Positions 1 through 8,744 of a stretch of 64,000 bases of DNA are shown in pieces. The stretch covers positions 24,607,872 through 24,671,871 of the forward strand of contig NC_067205.1 in assembly GCF_026262505.1 (NCBI RefSeq), in the 5' to 3' direction. How positions within the stretch are numbered: the first letter of the stretch is position 1; the number at the start of each line of letters is the position of its first letter. Source of the stretch: Trichomonas vaginalis G3 (Eukaryota; Parabasalia; Trichomonadida; Trichomonadidae). Both the position numbers and the translations under genes were made by a program. The notes beneath the pieces were generated by a model that was given only the letters and a program-made list of their open reading frames with translations, was not told the origin of the DNA and ran no database searches.

Positions 1-1352
1 CGCTCATTGTATGTGAGGTCAATCATTTCTTCAAGGTTCTCATTATACATCGTTGTGAAGTATGTGCAAAGTTCTCCTGTTCTAATTGGTTCGAAATAAT
101 TGTTAGCAAACAAGAGTTCAATGACTTTTGCAAGTGGTGTAACTAACTTTGAGTTAATTGCATACCTTGTTTCATATCTTCTGTTAACTAACATCTTCTT
201 CTCTAAAGTCCAATCCTTGCACAACTTACAAACATCTTCATAGTTCTTGATGAACATTGAACTTATTGGAAGCTTTTCGTTCAACATGTAGTGGTCATAC
301 ATTAATAAAAGTTCTACTGTCATCTTTGGTTCTTCATCTGGTTCATAAGTATATGAATGATTTGAATACTTCTCGTTGTATTTGATGACATGGAACCTTA
401 TTCCTGTTTCTTTGGCAATAACCTTAATCTTTGACATTGGAAAATCTTTGACACGAATGATTTCCCTCATATGATTAATTGTTGCTTCGTCAACACCAGC
501 TTGAATACAAGCGTAGATGAAACATGAATCTTTCATCATCTTCTTTGCTGTCTCTGCATTAAGTTCGTTGAAGATCTGATACCTCTCTAAGTTAATAGGT
601 AATTTGCATGTCCATGTCCAAAGCTGACCATTACGTGACCTGTTTCTCTTCTTTGAATGGTTTTGTTTGATGATCTTGAGTGCGATCTTTTCTTGACCTG
701 CTGCTCTCATCGTATCTAACATAACTTGTTCTTCAGCTGTGAGTTTATATGGTGTGTACGTTCCTTTTCTCAAAGCAGAAGCATCAACATCTGAATAAGC
801 TGTATAGTCAAAGATCTCGATCTTCCTTAACGAAGGAATACTACAAAGGAAGAAGTCATAGTTTGATTCAAGGACTTTAGATGCTAATTCTTGTACTTCT
901 GCTATTGGAGCTTCATTAAGTAACTGATGAACTAATGATCCCATTGTATTGATGTTCAAATGACGCAAAATGTTTCTCTTCTCATCAAAGTCGTAATAGA
1001 ATGTCCACTTCTGTTTGAAAAGGTCTATCTGTCCAATGAACTTTGCCATAACTCTTGGAAACATCTTGTTGAAGTAATCTTTTCCTCTTGGACTGTATTG
1101 GTCAATGTTAAACATAATGAATCTTTCTCCTGCTTTAGTTATTGGGTCTAACCATTTCTCATCAGGAAGTTTTTGACCATTAATGTTCTTAACAACGTAA
1201 AAGGCATTCTGTATTTCTTTGTATGCTAATTCGCTCTCATCAATCTTTGGTGGAGGGTCTGAGTATATTGGTTGCATCTCCATTAACGCTCTATTATGAG
1301 ATCTCTGATCGTGATCTAAAGCAACTGGGGAATTTGAAGCTGGAACATTCAT
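1..1352 (-). CDS. Maverick DNA polymerase B, N-terminal part
   Basis: The reverse strand is open from the window edge to an ATG at 1352, giving about 450 residues of a protein that continues to the left. No polymerase catalytic motif lies in the visible part. Identification rests on its position in the element and on a region around the motif DSCFIYACIQAGVDEAT followed by a basic, hydrophobic stretch (SKIKVIAKETGIRFHVIKY). I associate this arrangement with the N-terminal region of Maverick and linear-plasmid B-family polymerases. The enzyme would replicate the element from protein-primed ends in the nucleus. The first in-frame ATG is used as the start, although the true beginning of the gene may differ. 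An unrelated element protein is possible. Confidence 0.55.
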   Translation of the reverse strand, partial: MNVPASNSPVALDHDQRSHNRALMEMQPIYSDPPPKIDESELAYKEIQNAFYVVKNINGQKLPDEKWLDPITKAGERFIMFNIDQYSPRGKDYFNKMFPRVMAKFIGQIDLFKQKWTFYYDFDEKRNILRHLNINTMGSLVHQLLNEAPIAEVQELASKVLESNYDFFLCSIPSLRKIEIFDYTAYSDVDASALRKGTYTPYKLTAEEQVMLDTMRAAGQEKIALKIIKQNHSKKRNRSRNGQLWTWTCKLPINLERYQIFNELNAETAKKMMKDSCFIYACIQAGVDEATINHMREIIRVKDFPMSKIKVIAKETGIRFHVIKYNEKYSNHSYTYEPDEEPKMTVELLLMYDHYMLNEKLPISSMFIKNYEDVCKLCKDWTLEKKMLVNRRYETRYAINSKLVTPLAKVIELLFANNYFEPIRTGELCTYFTTMYNENLEEMIDLTYNE

Positions 1353-1577
1353 GATACCATTGTAGTCATCATAGAAGCTCTTAGCATTCTTGATATTCTC
1401 TGCACTTCCTGTATCCTTGATTCTTAATTCAGAGCTAATTTATTGGTAATATCTTTTCTTTCTTAGGCATTTTGCCCAAACATATCAACATACCTCTCTT
1501 ATCTGGGAAAGTTATTAACAATCCTTTAAGCTGAGCAAAGACATTTATAACCGATAAAAAAATATACGTTATTTTTT

Positions 1578-2420
1578 TTAATCGTCATCGTAATCATAAT
1601 CGTACGAAGATTCTGTATCATCATCACTGACATCATTGGTTTCTCTAACTTCTGGCTTATCTGGTTTAATCTCTATCACCATAAACATTGGTGACAATAA
1701 TCGAACAGGCTGATCTTGGAAGTCAACTAAGGTAAACGTAACATTAGTTAGTTCCCATGGAAATGCATCTATCCATGGTGAGGATTCCTTACATATAAGT
1801 GGTTTACCAGATATCCAGAACTCATTGATGTTATAACATGTAGATCTGTACATGATCTTTCTTCGATCATCAACTTGGTCAATATTATTGAACCCAGAGA
1901 TGACAGACATTGATGAACGAAGGTATAACTGATACCCGAAGTTGAGCATAGGTGGTTTTGGCATTTGTAGATAATAATTATGTACAATAGGTAGTTCTAT
2001 TCCATATGCACCTAAAATAAGATTTGCTCTATGTGAAGCATCTTTTAAATAGACTTTATGTCCTTTGTCCTGTGACGTAAATATAAGTTGATTCGTAGCA
2101 CTCAGTGAAACTGTTACATTATGTTGACCTTTTTTCTTGTTATAATAATCAAACTGTTTTGTTACAATCTCTTGTAGTTTTGATACAATAGTATCCATAT
2201 CAAATGAAAGAGCTGACTTAAATGTACACACCTTTTCTTCTCCATCTTCGTCTAACTGTAAGACAAAATAATCTGTTTCGTCACAAACAATAAAGTTCGC
2301 CATAGTACTGACACTTTTTACTCTCATCTTTATCTTACTTGGATGCCCCATGTTAGGATCTGCTTGAAACTGTATTGTCCCGTAGTTATTAGGATCAGTC
2401 GATTGTAGATAATACATCAT
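1578..2420 (-). CDS. Maverick protein of unknown role, possible capsid-type
   Basis: This is a 280-residue protein with no signal peptide or membrane segment. It is rich in beta-strand-like alternation, for instance the C-terminal run LTNVTFTLVDFQDQPVRLL and the following MFMVIEI. It ends in an acidic tail (about ten D/Y residues). A final-strand pattern of this kind is common in jelly-roll capsid proteins, so a penton-like or other virion protein is one possibility, but I do not recognise the family. It is divergent from the fibre-like gene, with only 19 bases between the two start codons (2420 and 2440). An ACATATAAAA box abuts the start. Confidence 0.8.
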   Translation of the reverse strand: MMYYLQSTDPNNYGTIQFQADPNMGHPSKIKMRVKSVSTMANFIVCDETDYFVLQLDEDGEEKVCTFKSALSFDMDTIVSKLQEIVTKQFDYYNKKKGQHNVTVSLSATNQLIFTSQDKGHKVYLKDASHRANLILGAYGIELPIVHNYYLQMPKPPMLNFGYQLYLRSSMSVISGFNNIDQVDDRRKIMYRSTCYNINEFWISGKPLICKESSPWIDAFPWELTNVTFTLVDFQDQPVRLLSPMFMVIEIKPDKPEVRETNDVSDDDTESSYDYDYDDD

Positions 2421-2439
2421 TTTTATATGTAGTAAAAGA

Positions 2440-5136
2440 ATGAGTGTTGTTCCATATGCATATGAATGTTATAAGTCTAGCGTACTTCAATATAAAGAAT
2501 ATACTCTCAGAATTACTGATAATGCTTTAGTCATACATAAAGAAGGTGCTGATGAAGACATTACCATCGGTCCTGGTATATTACCTATCGAGCAACCAGA
2601 TGGTACAATTGTTGAAACAGACTTAAATCAATACCTTCAAGCGTTACAGAATCGTGTGACAAAAGTAGAGAATAATTACTTAGATGCTCCATTCTTCACA
2701 ACTGATAGAGATTATATGTTTTCATGTATGGCGAGTAATGGTTTGCAAGAAACTCGTGAGGTAAATATTAATGAAGCATTAGAGACTATAATATATCATG
2801 TTAAACGGTTATTATCGATTGACCATGGAGTTCATTTTGACCCAAGGTCTACACTGTTCAATATACCAATGATTGAAAACAGTCAATTAACATTTAAAGA
2901 AGATACATTGTATAATGCTTTAAACGCAGCATTTGCTTATATATTAGGTCATGAACAAGTACAAAATAGTGGTATTGCAATATACTTAGATAAAGTTATG
3001 TTAAAGAAACCATTGACATTCACAGAAGATGGTCCAAAAGCAACTGGTATTGTTGGTGATGGAACATTATTGACGAAAGAATACTTAGCAAGTCATGTCG
3101 GAGAATTTTTCTCCACTAATGATAGCATCAGTACAACACCAGAAGTTATTTTATTGAAGAAACCAATCACATTTGATGTTAAAGGAAAGACAAAAGCAAC
3201 TGGTATAGCTGGCGATGGAGTTCTTCTGACTAAGGAATACTTGAAGAAAAATATCAATGACTTCGTTGAAATTGTCAAAGATAAAGAATCTGGTCTTAAG
3301 TTCAACCCTTTATCATTCATCTTTGCCATAGCAAACGCCGGTGCTACTGCAGCCTCATGGATATCACTCCAGAGTCAAATAAATGCTCTTTGGGCTTTTG
3401 TTGAAAGTCAAGAAGGTATAGATACTGTTCTTGACACTCTGGGTAATCTTGGTCCAAATCATAAAGGAGGTTTTGTGGATGGAATAAAAAATTTAGTTGA
3501 AAAGACTAAAACAAGTTTCCAGAAGATAACTCATATAGAAAGATTCAGAAATGAAGGTTATATGGAACTTGAGAGTTTTGATGTGACTGGACCTTTGGAA
3601 CCAATTCTAATGGCACGTGATGCTAATGATAAAGAAGAGAAAGATCCTGGACCAAAAACAATCATTTCTACGTTAAGTACTTTGTACCCTGATTTTGTGA
3701 CCTTAGTGAAAGTTGCTAATACATCAAGAAAGAACAATAATATTACTATGTCTGGTACTGATGACCTTACTGATTATCTTTATCTCATTCTTGCTGAATT
3801 AGCGAAGAAAGTTGAGGAGAACAAAAATAATGGAGGAAGAACTGCACTTAAGATTGCAGACAAAGCTGACAAAAGTTATGTTGACGAAGAGATACGTAAA
3901 GTTGCATCTAAAGAATATACTTTATCACAGTCTGTCATACTTAAGACAATCAAAGGTCCAGAGAAAGATATGTACCCAGGTGATGGTACAACAGTTAAAG
4001 TTAATGAAAGAGTTTCATTCCCATCTGGTATTGATGCAAAAGAAGTATATATTAATGGTGAAAACATCAATACAACATTGATTCCTTTGAAAAATAATGA
4101 GTTCACTGAACCTTTGACAGTTAAATCAATTCGTTCAAGAGAAGACAAACCTGTTATAATCAATAAAATAGGAGCTGATAATGACCAACCAGTTCAAATC
4201 AAGAAAATAAGAGCTGATGACATTATCTTGAACTATACTTTAGGCTCAAGTGCTCCACAAGAAGATCCTCATATGAGTTTAACAGAGACCTTGCAAAATT
4301 TGAATGGTACTGCATATAATATGTCTATGAGTTATAACAACTTTAAAGCACATGAGTTACCAGTTCTGTTAGACAACAAAGCAGACAAAACTTATGTTAA
4401 TGAACAGATCTCAAAGATCTCTAATGCATCTGTAAACAATGGAATACCTGAAAGCATTACAGTTAGCTTTGGTAATAATGATATGGGTAAAGTTGCAATA
4501 TTTATAAATTATAACATTGGTCCATCAGAAAAAGGTCCAAGTTACTATACATTGAGTCATGGTAAATCTATTGAACTTGTGTTCCACAAAAAAGATGGAA
4601 CAAACTTAACTATTCATCCTGGAGATACGTTTGAGTTTTATTTGAACGATGTCACCACAGTAGATTATACTTATAGACCTTCTAACATGTTTGACATGAT
4701 GTATCCAATTGGTTCTATATTTACATCAATGAGCTCAACAAGCCCGCAAACCCTTTATGGAGGTGTTTGGCAACCGATTGTTGATCAGTTTCTTTACTGT
4801 TCTAACTCATCAATGGACTTTGGTGGTTCAAAGACTATCAGAGTTGAAAACCTTCCACCACACTCCCATAGGTTCAGTGCAACAACATCTACTAATGGAG
4901 AGCATTCACATTCAATGACAAAAAGAGGTTATACAAATCTTGCAGCAGGTTCTGATAGACAAGGTATGAATAGATATGATATCACAGATGACCCTAGAGA
5001 TGTTAGTACAGGTATTTTCTGCGGATCTGCAGGAAACCATACTCACACAGTAGCTGGAATCACAGATGCAACAGGAAAAGGTCAAGACTTCTTACCACCA
5101 TTTATGACTGTATTCGCTTGGTTCAGAGCTGCTTAA
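2440..5136 (+). CDS. Tail-fibre/collar-like protein of the Maverick
   Basis: This 898-residue protein resembles bacteriophage tail-fibre proteins. The C-terminal part (about residues 754-898) starts MYPIGSIFTSM, contains YGGVWQPI, three His-x-His motifs (HSH, HSH, HTH) and ends LPPFMTVFAWFRAA. This is the layout of the phage tail-collar domain. Upstream are two copies of a tail-repeat-like segment (KADKSYVDE near 475, KADKTYVNE near 650) and an imperfect duplication around residues 190 and 242 (KPLTFTEDG...GDGTLLTKEYL and KPITFDVKG...GDGVLLTKEYL). The protein is probably trimeric and may act as a receptor-binding or surface appendage of a virus-like particle; that role is inference. It is divergent from the 280-residue gene and its stop overlaps that of a small convergent ORF. 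Confidence 0.85.
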   Translation: MSVVPYAYECYKSSVLQYKEYTLRITDNALVIHKEGADEDITIGPGILPIEQPDGTIVETDLNQYLQALQNRVTKVENNYLDAPFFTTDRDYMFSCMASNGLQETREVNINEALETIIYHVKRLLSIDHGVHFDPRSTLFNIPMIENSQLTFKEDTLYNALNAAFAYILGHEQVQNSGIAIYLDKVMLKKPLTFTEDGPKATGIVGDGTLLTKEYLASHVGEFFSTNDSISTTPEVILLKKPITFDVKGKTKATGIAGDGVLLTKEYLKKNINDFVEIVKDKESGLKFNPLSFIFAIANAGATAASWISLQSQINALWAFVESQEGIDTVLDTLGNLGPNHKGGFVDGIKNLVEKTKTSFQKITHIERFRNEGYMELESFDVTGPLEPILMARDANDKEEKDPGPKTIISTLSTLYPDFVTLVKVANTSRKNNNITMSGTDDLTDYLYLILAELAKKVEENKNNGGRTALKIADKADKSYVDEEIRKVASKEYTLSQSVILKTIKGPEKDMYPGDGTTVKVNERVSFPSGIDAKEVYINGENINTTLIPLKNNEFTEPLTVKSIRSREDKPVIINKIGADNDQPVQIKKIRADDIILNYTLGSSAPQEDPHMSLTETLQNLNGTAYNMSMSYNNFKAHELPVLLDNKADKTYVNEQISKISNASVNNGIPESITVSFGNNDMGKVAIFINYNIGPSEKGPSYYTLSHGKSIELVFHKKDGTNLTIHPGDTFEFYLNDVTTVDYTYRPSNMFDMMYPIGSIFTSMSSTSPQTLYGGVWQPIVDQFLYCSNSSMDFGGSKTIRVENLPPHSHRFSATTSTNGEHSHSMTKRGYTNLAAGSDRQGMNRYDITDDPRDVSTGIFCGSAGNHTHTVAGITDATGKGQDFLPPFMTVFAWFRAA

Positions 5137-5306
5137 CTCAAGATCACGATCACAAACTGTTTCTCAGTATGAATGAGTAGCTCTATTTTTACATCATTAC
5201 TGAAGTATTTCTTTTCTTCATCAATGACAGAAAGAATGTTTTCATCATCTTTTAAAGATCTTACCAAAGTTAGATCTTCATCAGAAAATCTCAAAGAAAG
5301 ACTCAT
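5133..5306 (-). CDS. Small Maverick ORF, 57 residues
   Basis: This is a short open frame from ATG 5306 to TAA 5133, starting MSLSLRFSDEDLTLVRSL and ending EKQFVIVILS. Its stop codon overlaps the stop of the convergent fibre-like gene by a few bases, and it faces away from the next gene at 5371 with about 64 bases between starts. This tight tail-to-tail and head-to-head packing matches the rest of the element and is the main reason to believe it is real. No domain is recognised. It has no membrane segment and is mildly acidic. Confidence 0.5.
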   Translation of the reverse strand: MSLSLRFSDEDLTLVRSLKDDENILSVIDEEKKYFSNDVKIELLIHTEKQFVIVILS

Positions 5307-5370
5307 TTATGCACTAATAAAAATATAGCTAATTATTTTTTTATCTGAACTTTTTATCGGGTATATAAAG

Positions 5371-5814
5371 ATGTCTGAACATCATATAAAGTTCTTTAAG
5401 ATCCAACAGTTTGTAGATGAAGTGAAGAAGCAAAATAAAACAGCAAAGAGACTACTTATATGCTTACCACAAACATTATGTCAAGGAAAGTATGGTTATA
5501 GTGCAAGTCCGATCATGATCTTTGTCGATAAGCAGAAATACACAAATGAAGGTTTAGCTAATTTACTCAAGTTTGAAAAGATAGCTATAAACATTCCTGA
5601 CCATTTCTCAGCGAGAATAAACCTTGACAAGACTAAAAGTTATTGTTTATATGTAGATCTCACGAAATCAACAAAGAGTAAAGACAAAGAATATAACCCA
5701 GTTGAACTTAAGACAATGGGTAAGAACTTACTCAAAGCTGCTATCAAACCTGTCGAAGAGATCGACATTGAGGATGAAGCAGAAGAAATAGATGTAGATC
5801 CTGAAGTGTTATAA
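5371..5814 (+). CDS. Maverick protein of unknown role, 147 residues
   Basis: This is a 147-residue soluble protein with a basic N-terminal half and a very acidic C-terminus (EEIDIEDEAEEIDVDPE). The middle contains SPIMIFVDKQKYTNEGLANL and YCLYVDLTKSTKSKDKEY. I do not recognise the family. The start is chosen because GTATATAAAG directly precedes the ATG, as in several other genes of the element. An acidic tail of this sort is common in DNA-mimic, nucleoprotein-assembly or histone-like partners, but no function can be assigned. Confidence 0.75.
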   Translation: MSEHHIKFFKIQQFVDEVKKQNKTAKRLLICLPQTLCQGKYGYSASPIMIFVDKQKYTNEGLANLLKFEKIAINIPDHFSARINLDKTKSYCLYVDLTKSTKSKDKEYNPVELKTMGKNLLKAAIKPVEEIDIEDEAEEIDVDPEVL

Positions 5815-5959
5815 ACGATAAAGTTTATTTTTGGAGGAAGATGGTGTCAGACCATTTGATCTGGCATGCTTGTTCTAGGTAATTGCAGAAACCTGGAAAG
5901 ATTGTTATTGGTCTGAGTTTCATACCTGGTCTCTCATCTCTCCATTGAAGCAAGTAAAT

Positions 5960-6127
5960 TTACATGAAGAGTTCGTCTGGATTCTCAGGCTTTGGTACAC
6001 ACTGATCGAAGATCTGTATGACCTCTTCATGACCGTACTCCCTCTGGTCAGACATGAGTGTTCTGAAGAACTTTTGCATCTTCGGACCAGGTTTAGCATC
6101 TATGCAACGAGTGGGTCTCATTGACAT
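5960..6127 (-). CDS. Small Maverick ORF, 55 residues
   Basis: This frame starts at ATG 6127 (with a second ATG two codons later) and ends at TAA 5960, giving MSMRPTRCIDAKPGPKMQ and then a sequence ending PKPENPDELFM. It is divergent from the small gene whose ATG is at 6151, with 23 bases between the two starts, which is the usual packing of this element. It contains one cysteine near the N-terminus and another near the C-terminal third. No family is recognised. The 145 bases between its stop and the stop of the gene to the left hold nothing that I can identify. Confidence 0.45.
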   Translation of the reverse strand: MSMRPTRCIDAKPGPKMQKFFRTLMSDQREYGHEEVIQIFDQCVPKPENPDELFM

Positions 6128-6150
6128 TTTTGTCACTTTTATTTGGTCGA

Positions 6151-6357
6151 ATGGAAGGATTCGAGTTCATGCCACTTGACAGCAAAGAAGGTGCAGAAGA
6201 GGTTGTTGTTGCTGCATTCTATGCGAGCTCACACGTTGACGCATTCCGAACTTACCAGGATGACCTCGAAAAAGAAGGTCGAAAGCTTGGAAAGATCCAA
6301 ATGTTGCTTGAGTTCTTCCGTGGAAACCTTGCACAGAAGTATGAGAAGAAAGAATAA
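6151..6357 (+). CDS. Small Maverick protein, 68 residues
   Basis: The first ATG of this open frame is at 6151 (MEGFEFMPLDSKEGAEEVVV); the frame is open further upstream but without ATG. The predicted product is a small, mostly helical, charged protein (FRTYQDDLEKEGRKLGK, then KYEKKE at the end). TCACTTTTATTT lies just upstream and resembles the host initiator. Base composition is notably less AT-rich here than in the flanking host DNA. Function is unknown. Confidence 0.6.
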   Translation: MEGFEFMPLDSKEGAEEVVVAAFYASSHVDAFRTYQDDLEKEGRKLGKIQMLLEFFRGNLAQKYEKKE

Positions 6358-6414
6358 ACAACTAATTATTACTGAGCTTAGCTCATAAATGTAAGTTTTT
6401 ACTCTGATCAGATC

Positions 6415-6921
6415 TTAGATCTCGTCGGGACAAGCGGAAAGGATAAAGTCCATGAGCTGGACTTTTGTCTTAGTGAGCGGTACTGCGGTCATGAGTAGTT
6501 CGCGCTTGTTTGAGCCACTTGGAACGCGACCCTTCCAATTCCTCATAGATCTCAAGGCAGAGATCGTGAAGAACTCAAGGACAAAGAGTCTTTGAGACTT
6601 GGTAAGGAATCCCTCATCATCTCTTTCATCCTGGAGGGTCTTTGTGGATGCAGTGGACTTGATCTCGTCTTCCTCGATCGGATCATTCTCATAATCTTCA
6701 TCACCCTTCTTCCTAAACGTCATCTGCTCTCTCTTGTAGTCGTTCCTGAGAGCATTGAGTCCAGCTTCAAGATCTTGTGAGTTCTTTGCAGGTTTATTGA
6801 AAGTTTTCTTTTCCTGCATTTGCTGTATAAGCTGGGTTTGCTGTTGCATCATCTGCATCATCATTGCCATCATATCTAGTGTTGGTGATGCTGGAGCTGG
6901 TGTTGTACCATCTTGGGACAT
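6415..6921 (-). CDS. Maverick Met/Gln-rich protein of unknown role
   Basis: From ATG 6921 this is a 168-residue protein. It has a low-complexity N-terminal part (PTLDMMAMMMQMMQQQTQ), a charged helical middle (DYKREQMTFRKKGDEDYEND) and a C-terminal domain with FLTKSQRLFVLEFFTISAL and LMDFILSACPDEI. The frame stays open upstream through the whole 15-bp repeat array to 7350, so an N-terminally extended form carrying about 26 FCKAV-type pentapeptides is possible. I prefer 6921 because the conserved-looking protein begins there. It is divergent from the gene starting at 7336. No family is recognised. Confidence 0.65.
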   Translation of the reverse strand: MSQDGTTPAPASPTLDMMAMMMQMMQQQTQLIQQMQEKKTFNKPAKNSQDLEAGLNALRNDYKREQMTFRKKGDEDYENDPIEEDEIKSTASTKTLQDERDDEGFLTKSQRLFVLEFFTISALRSMRNWKGRVPSGSNKRELLMTAVPLTKTKVQLMDFILSACPDEI

Positions 6922-6939
6922 TCGGTCGTCGGTTATGTC

Positions 6940-7335
6940 TTTACAAAAGACTGCTTTACAAAAGACAGCTTTACAAAAGACTGCTTTACAAAAGACAGCT
7001 TTACAAAAGACAGCTTTACAAAAGACAGCTTTACAAAAGACAGCTTTACAAAAGACAGCTTTACAAAAGACAGCTTTACAAAAGACGTCTTGACAAAAGA
7101 CAGCTTTACAAAAGACTGCTTTACAAAAGCATTTTCTCACAAAATTGAATACTTTTGCTTTACAAAAGACGTCTTGACAAAAGATTGCTTTACAAAAGTC
7201 TGCTTTACAAAAGACGTCTTGACAAAAGATTGCTTTACAAAAGTCTGCTTTACAAAAGATTGCTTTACAAAAGATTGCTTTACAAAAGTCTGCTTTACAA
7301 AAGACAGCTTTACAAAAGATTGCTTTACAAAAGCC
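6940..7335. repeat. 15-bp tandem repeat array between divergent genes
   Basis: About 25 copies of a 15-bp unit, roughly ACAAAAGACAGCTTT, fill the gap between two divergent start codons. Variants carry TGC, ATTGC, GTCTGC or GTCTTG in place of AGC, and one short interruption lies near 7130-7152. Because the period is a multiple of three and the unit lacks stops in most frames, both strands are open across it. The plus strand reads FTKDS/FTKDC and the minus strand FCKAV/FCKAI, each in frame with the gene that follows. It is not a CRISPR array because there are no spacers. Confidence 0.95.
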
Positions 7336-7734
7336 ATGACTGATCTTCATCCAATTTGTTTAATCGAACTTAATGAAGTAATTTCTGCATATCTCCTGCA
7401 TGTATTTGGAAACGAGAGGATAAGACAACTCACCAAGGTTTCCAGACGCCAGATCCAAAGACTTGAATCAACTGCAGGAGTAATCCTAAGCTTTGAAGAA
7501 GGATTAACCAATAAGAAAGATGTCATTGACTCCAAGCGTGAAAGCCTTGCTGCTTTCTTACGCAAACACCCATGGGTCGATGTTGATCTCCAAACTCCTT
7601 ACCAAGGACTCGTTGAAACCTTCACGACCTACAGACAGCTCCTTGACAGACCTGAGCAGAACCTTCTGGTCGAACGTGATGGCACATTAAGCCCTACAGA
7701 CGAGTCAATCCAGAGAGAAGAAGCTCAAGAGTAA
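7336..7734 (+). CDS. Maverick protein of unknown role, 132 residues
   Basis: From ATG 7336 (MTDLHPICLIELNEVISAYL) the product is a 132-residue, mainly helical protein with a basic segment near residues 28-40 (ERIRQLTKVSRRQIQRLE) and an acidic end (SIQREEAQE). Helix spacing and the early ELNEVISAYLLHVFGNERI stretch recall histone-fold or small DNA-binding proteins, but this is only an impression. The reading frame is open upstream to an ATG at 6913, which would add FTKDS-type repeats. The 7336 start is used because it follows the array directly. Base use is richer in GC than in host genes. Confidence 0.65.
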   Translation: MTDLHPICLIELNEVISAYLLHVFGNERIRQLTKVSRRQIQRLESTAGVILSFEEGLTNKKDVIDSKRESLAAFLRKHPWVDVDLQTPYQGLVETFTTYRQLLDRPEQNLLVERDGTLSPTDESIQREEAQE

Positions 7735-7770
7735 AAATCTGACATTTATACTTTACATGACATTTTTTTC

Positions 7771-8346
7771 ATGAGTGTTCACGTTAAGATCAATGATGAA
7801 AACATGACTTCATGGGAAGATATCATTGATGACATAGAGAATGACCTTGATGAAAACATGATGGGAGCTCAAACGTCAGTTAAGGTCAAACTTGGTGAAG
7901 TTCAAGAAAAGATCTCCGAGATCAATGCAAAAATATCTGCTCTTACAGAGGTTGACGTTTATTACAGAAGCTTGGAGAGAACTTTAAGCAAACTTGAACG
8001 TCAGAACCAAAGTCTCATAGTTGTGCTCCAGAAACTCAGTCTCATGCGTAAAGCATATAATGACTACCTACATGTAAGAGACTTACCTTCTTATTCTACT
8101 CCAGATCTCGACTTTTCCGATATAAGTCCAATCCTTATTGATACAACACTTACGATAGCAGGGATGCTTCCTACATATCCAGAATATGATAACTTACCTC
8201 AGCTCTTCGAGTATCTCAAGAAAAAGTTCATGATCTTATTATGCGAGACCATGAAAAGACGTCAAAATACCAGAACAGAACGAGAACAGAGCTTACTAAT
8301 AGACTTATTATATAATACTAAAGAAATAAAGGAGTTTTTATTCTAA
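7771..8346 (+). CDS. Coiled-coil Maverick protein, 191 residues
   Basis: This is a 191-residue protein with an acidic N-terminus (WEDIIDDIENDLDENMMG), a coiled coil at about residues 30-95 (VQEKISEINAKISALTEV and the following LERTLSKLERQNQSLIVVL) and a helical C-terminal domain. It ends in a convergent overlap with the next minus-strand gene (stops at 8346 and 8338). It may be a scaffolding or assembly protein, but I do not recognise the family. Confidence 0.7.
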   Translation: MSVHVKINDENMTSWEDIIDDIENDLDENMMGAQTSVKVKLGEVQEKISEINAKISALTEVDVYYRSLERTLSKLERQNQSLIVVLQKLSLMRKAYNDYLHVRDLPSYSTPDLDFSDISPILIDTTLTIAGMLPTYPEYDNLPQLFEYLKKKFMILLCETMKRRQNTRTEREQSLLIDLLYNTKEIKEFLF

Positions 8347-8643
8347 CTTTGGTATTTTTGGGAAGAACTGATCTGGATCATATTTGTCAACCACAGGTTT
8401 TGGTATCAAAAGTCTCTCTGGTTCTTGGACGGCTGGTACTGGAAATGGTTCCTTTGGTTTCCTAGCTTTTGGGAGATCTAAAAATTTTCTTGGTCTCTTT
8501 CTTTTGTGTAAGTGTTGTCCATTTTTATCGACAACGAATGTGAGCTTTCCGTCGTCAAAGATGAATGTCGTCGCTTCTTCAGTTCCCTCATCAACTATTA
8601 TCTTCTTGATCTTTCTCTTCTCCATTAACAGAAAAAGTGACAT
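8338..8643 (-). CDS. Small basic Maverick protein, 101 residues
   Basis: The open frame gives 101 residues from ATG 8643, or 95 from a second ATG (MEKRKIKKIIVDEG). A short beta-rich N-terminal section (TTFIFDDGKLTFVVDKNG) is followed by a basic patch (LHKRKRPRKFLDLPKARK) and a proline-rich C-terminal part (PFPVPAVQEPERLLIPKPVV). The basic patch could be a nuclear localisation or nucleic-acid contact. Its stop overlaps that of the coiled-coil gene on the other strand. Function is unknown. Confidence 0.6.
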   Translation of the reverse strand: MSLFLLMEKRKIKKIIVDEGTEEATTFIFDDGKLTFVVDKNGQHLHKRKRPRKFLDLPKARKPKEPFPVPAVQEPERLLIPKPVVDKYDPDQFFPKIPKLE

Positions 8644-8744
8644 ATATTACTTCATTTTTTTCTGAGTGTTAGGATTAATTAAACCTCTATCTATAACATG
8701 CTTTCTCATAGAAAATTTCTCTCCATATCTTTTTGTCAATATCT

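Noticed and set aside
2440-5136. Bacteriophage contamination as the source of the tail-like gene
   Set aside because: The gene is embedded between Maverick genes with the same promoter-like boxes and spacing, and has AT-rich trichomonad-like codon use.
6940-7335. CRISPR-like array
   Set aside because: The units are contiguous with no unique spacers, and the setting is a eukaryotic element.
6755-7350. Several long overlapping frames across the 15-bp array (LQKTA, LYKRQ, FVKQS repeats)
   Set aside because: They arise because a 15-bp unit without stops is open in most frames; only the two frames in line with flanking genes are worth considering.
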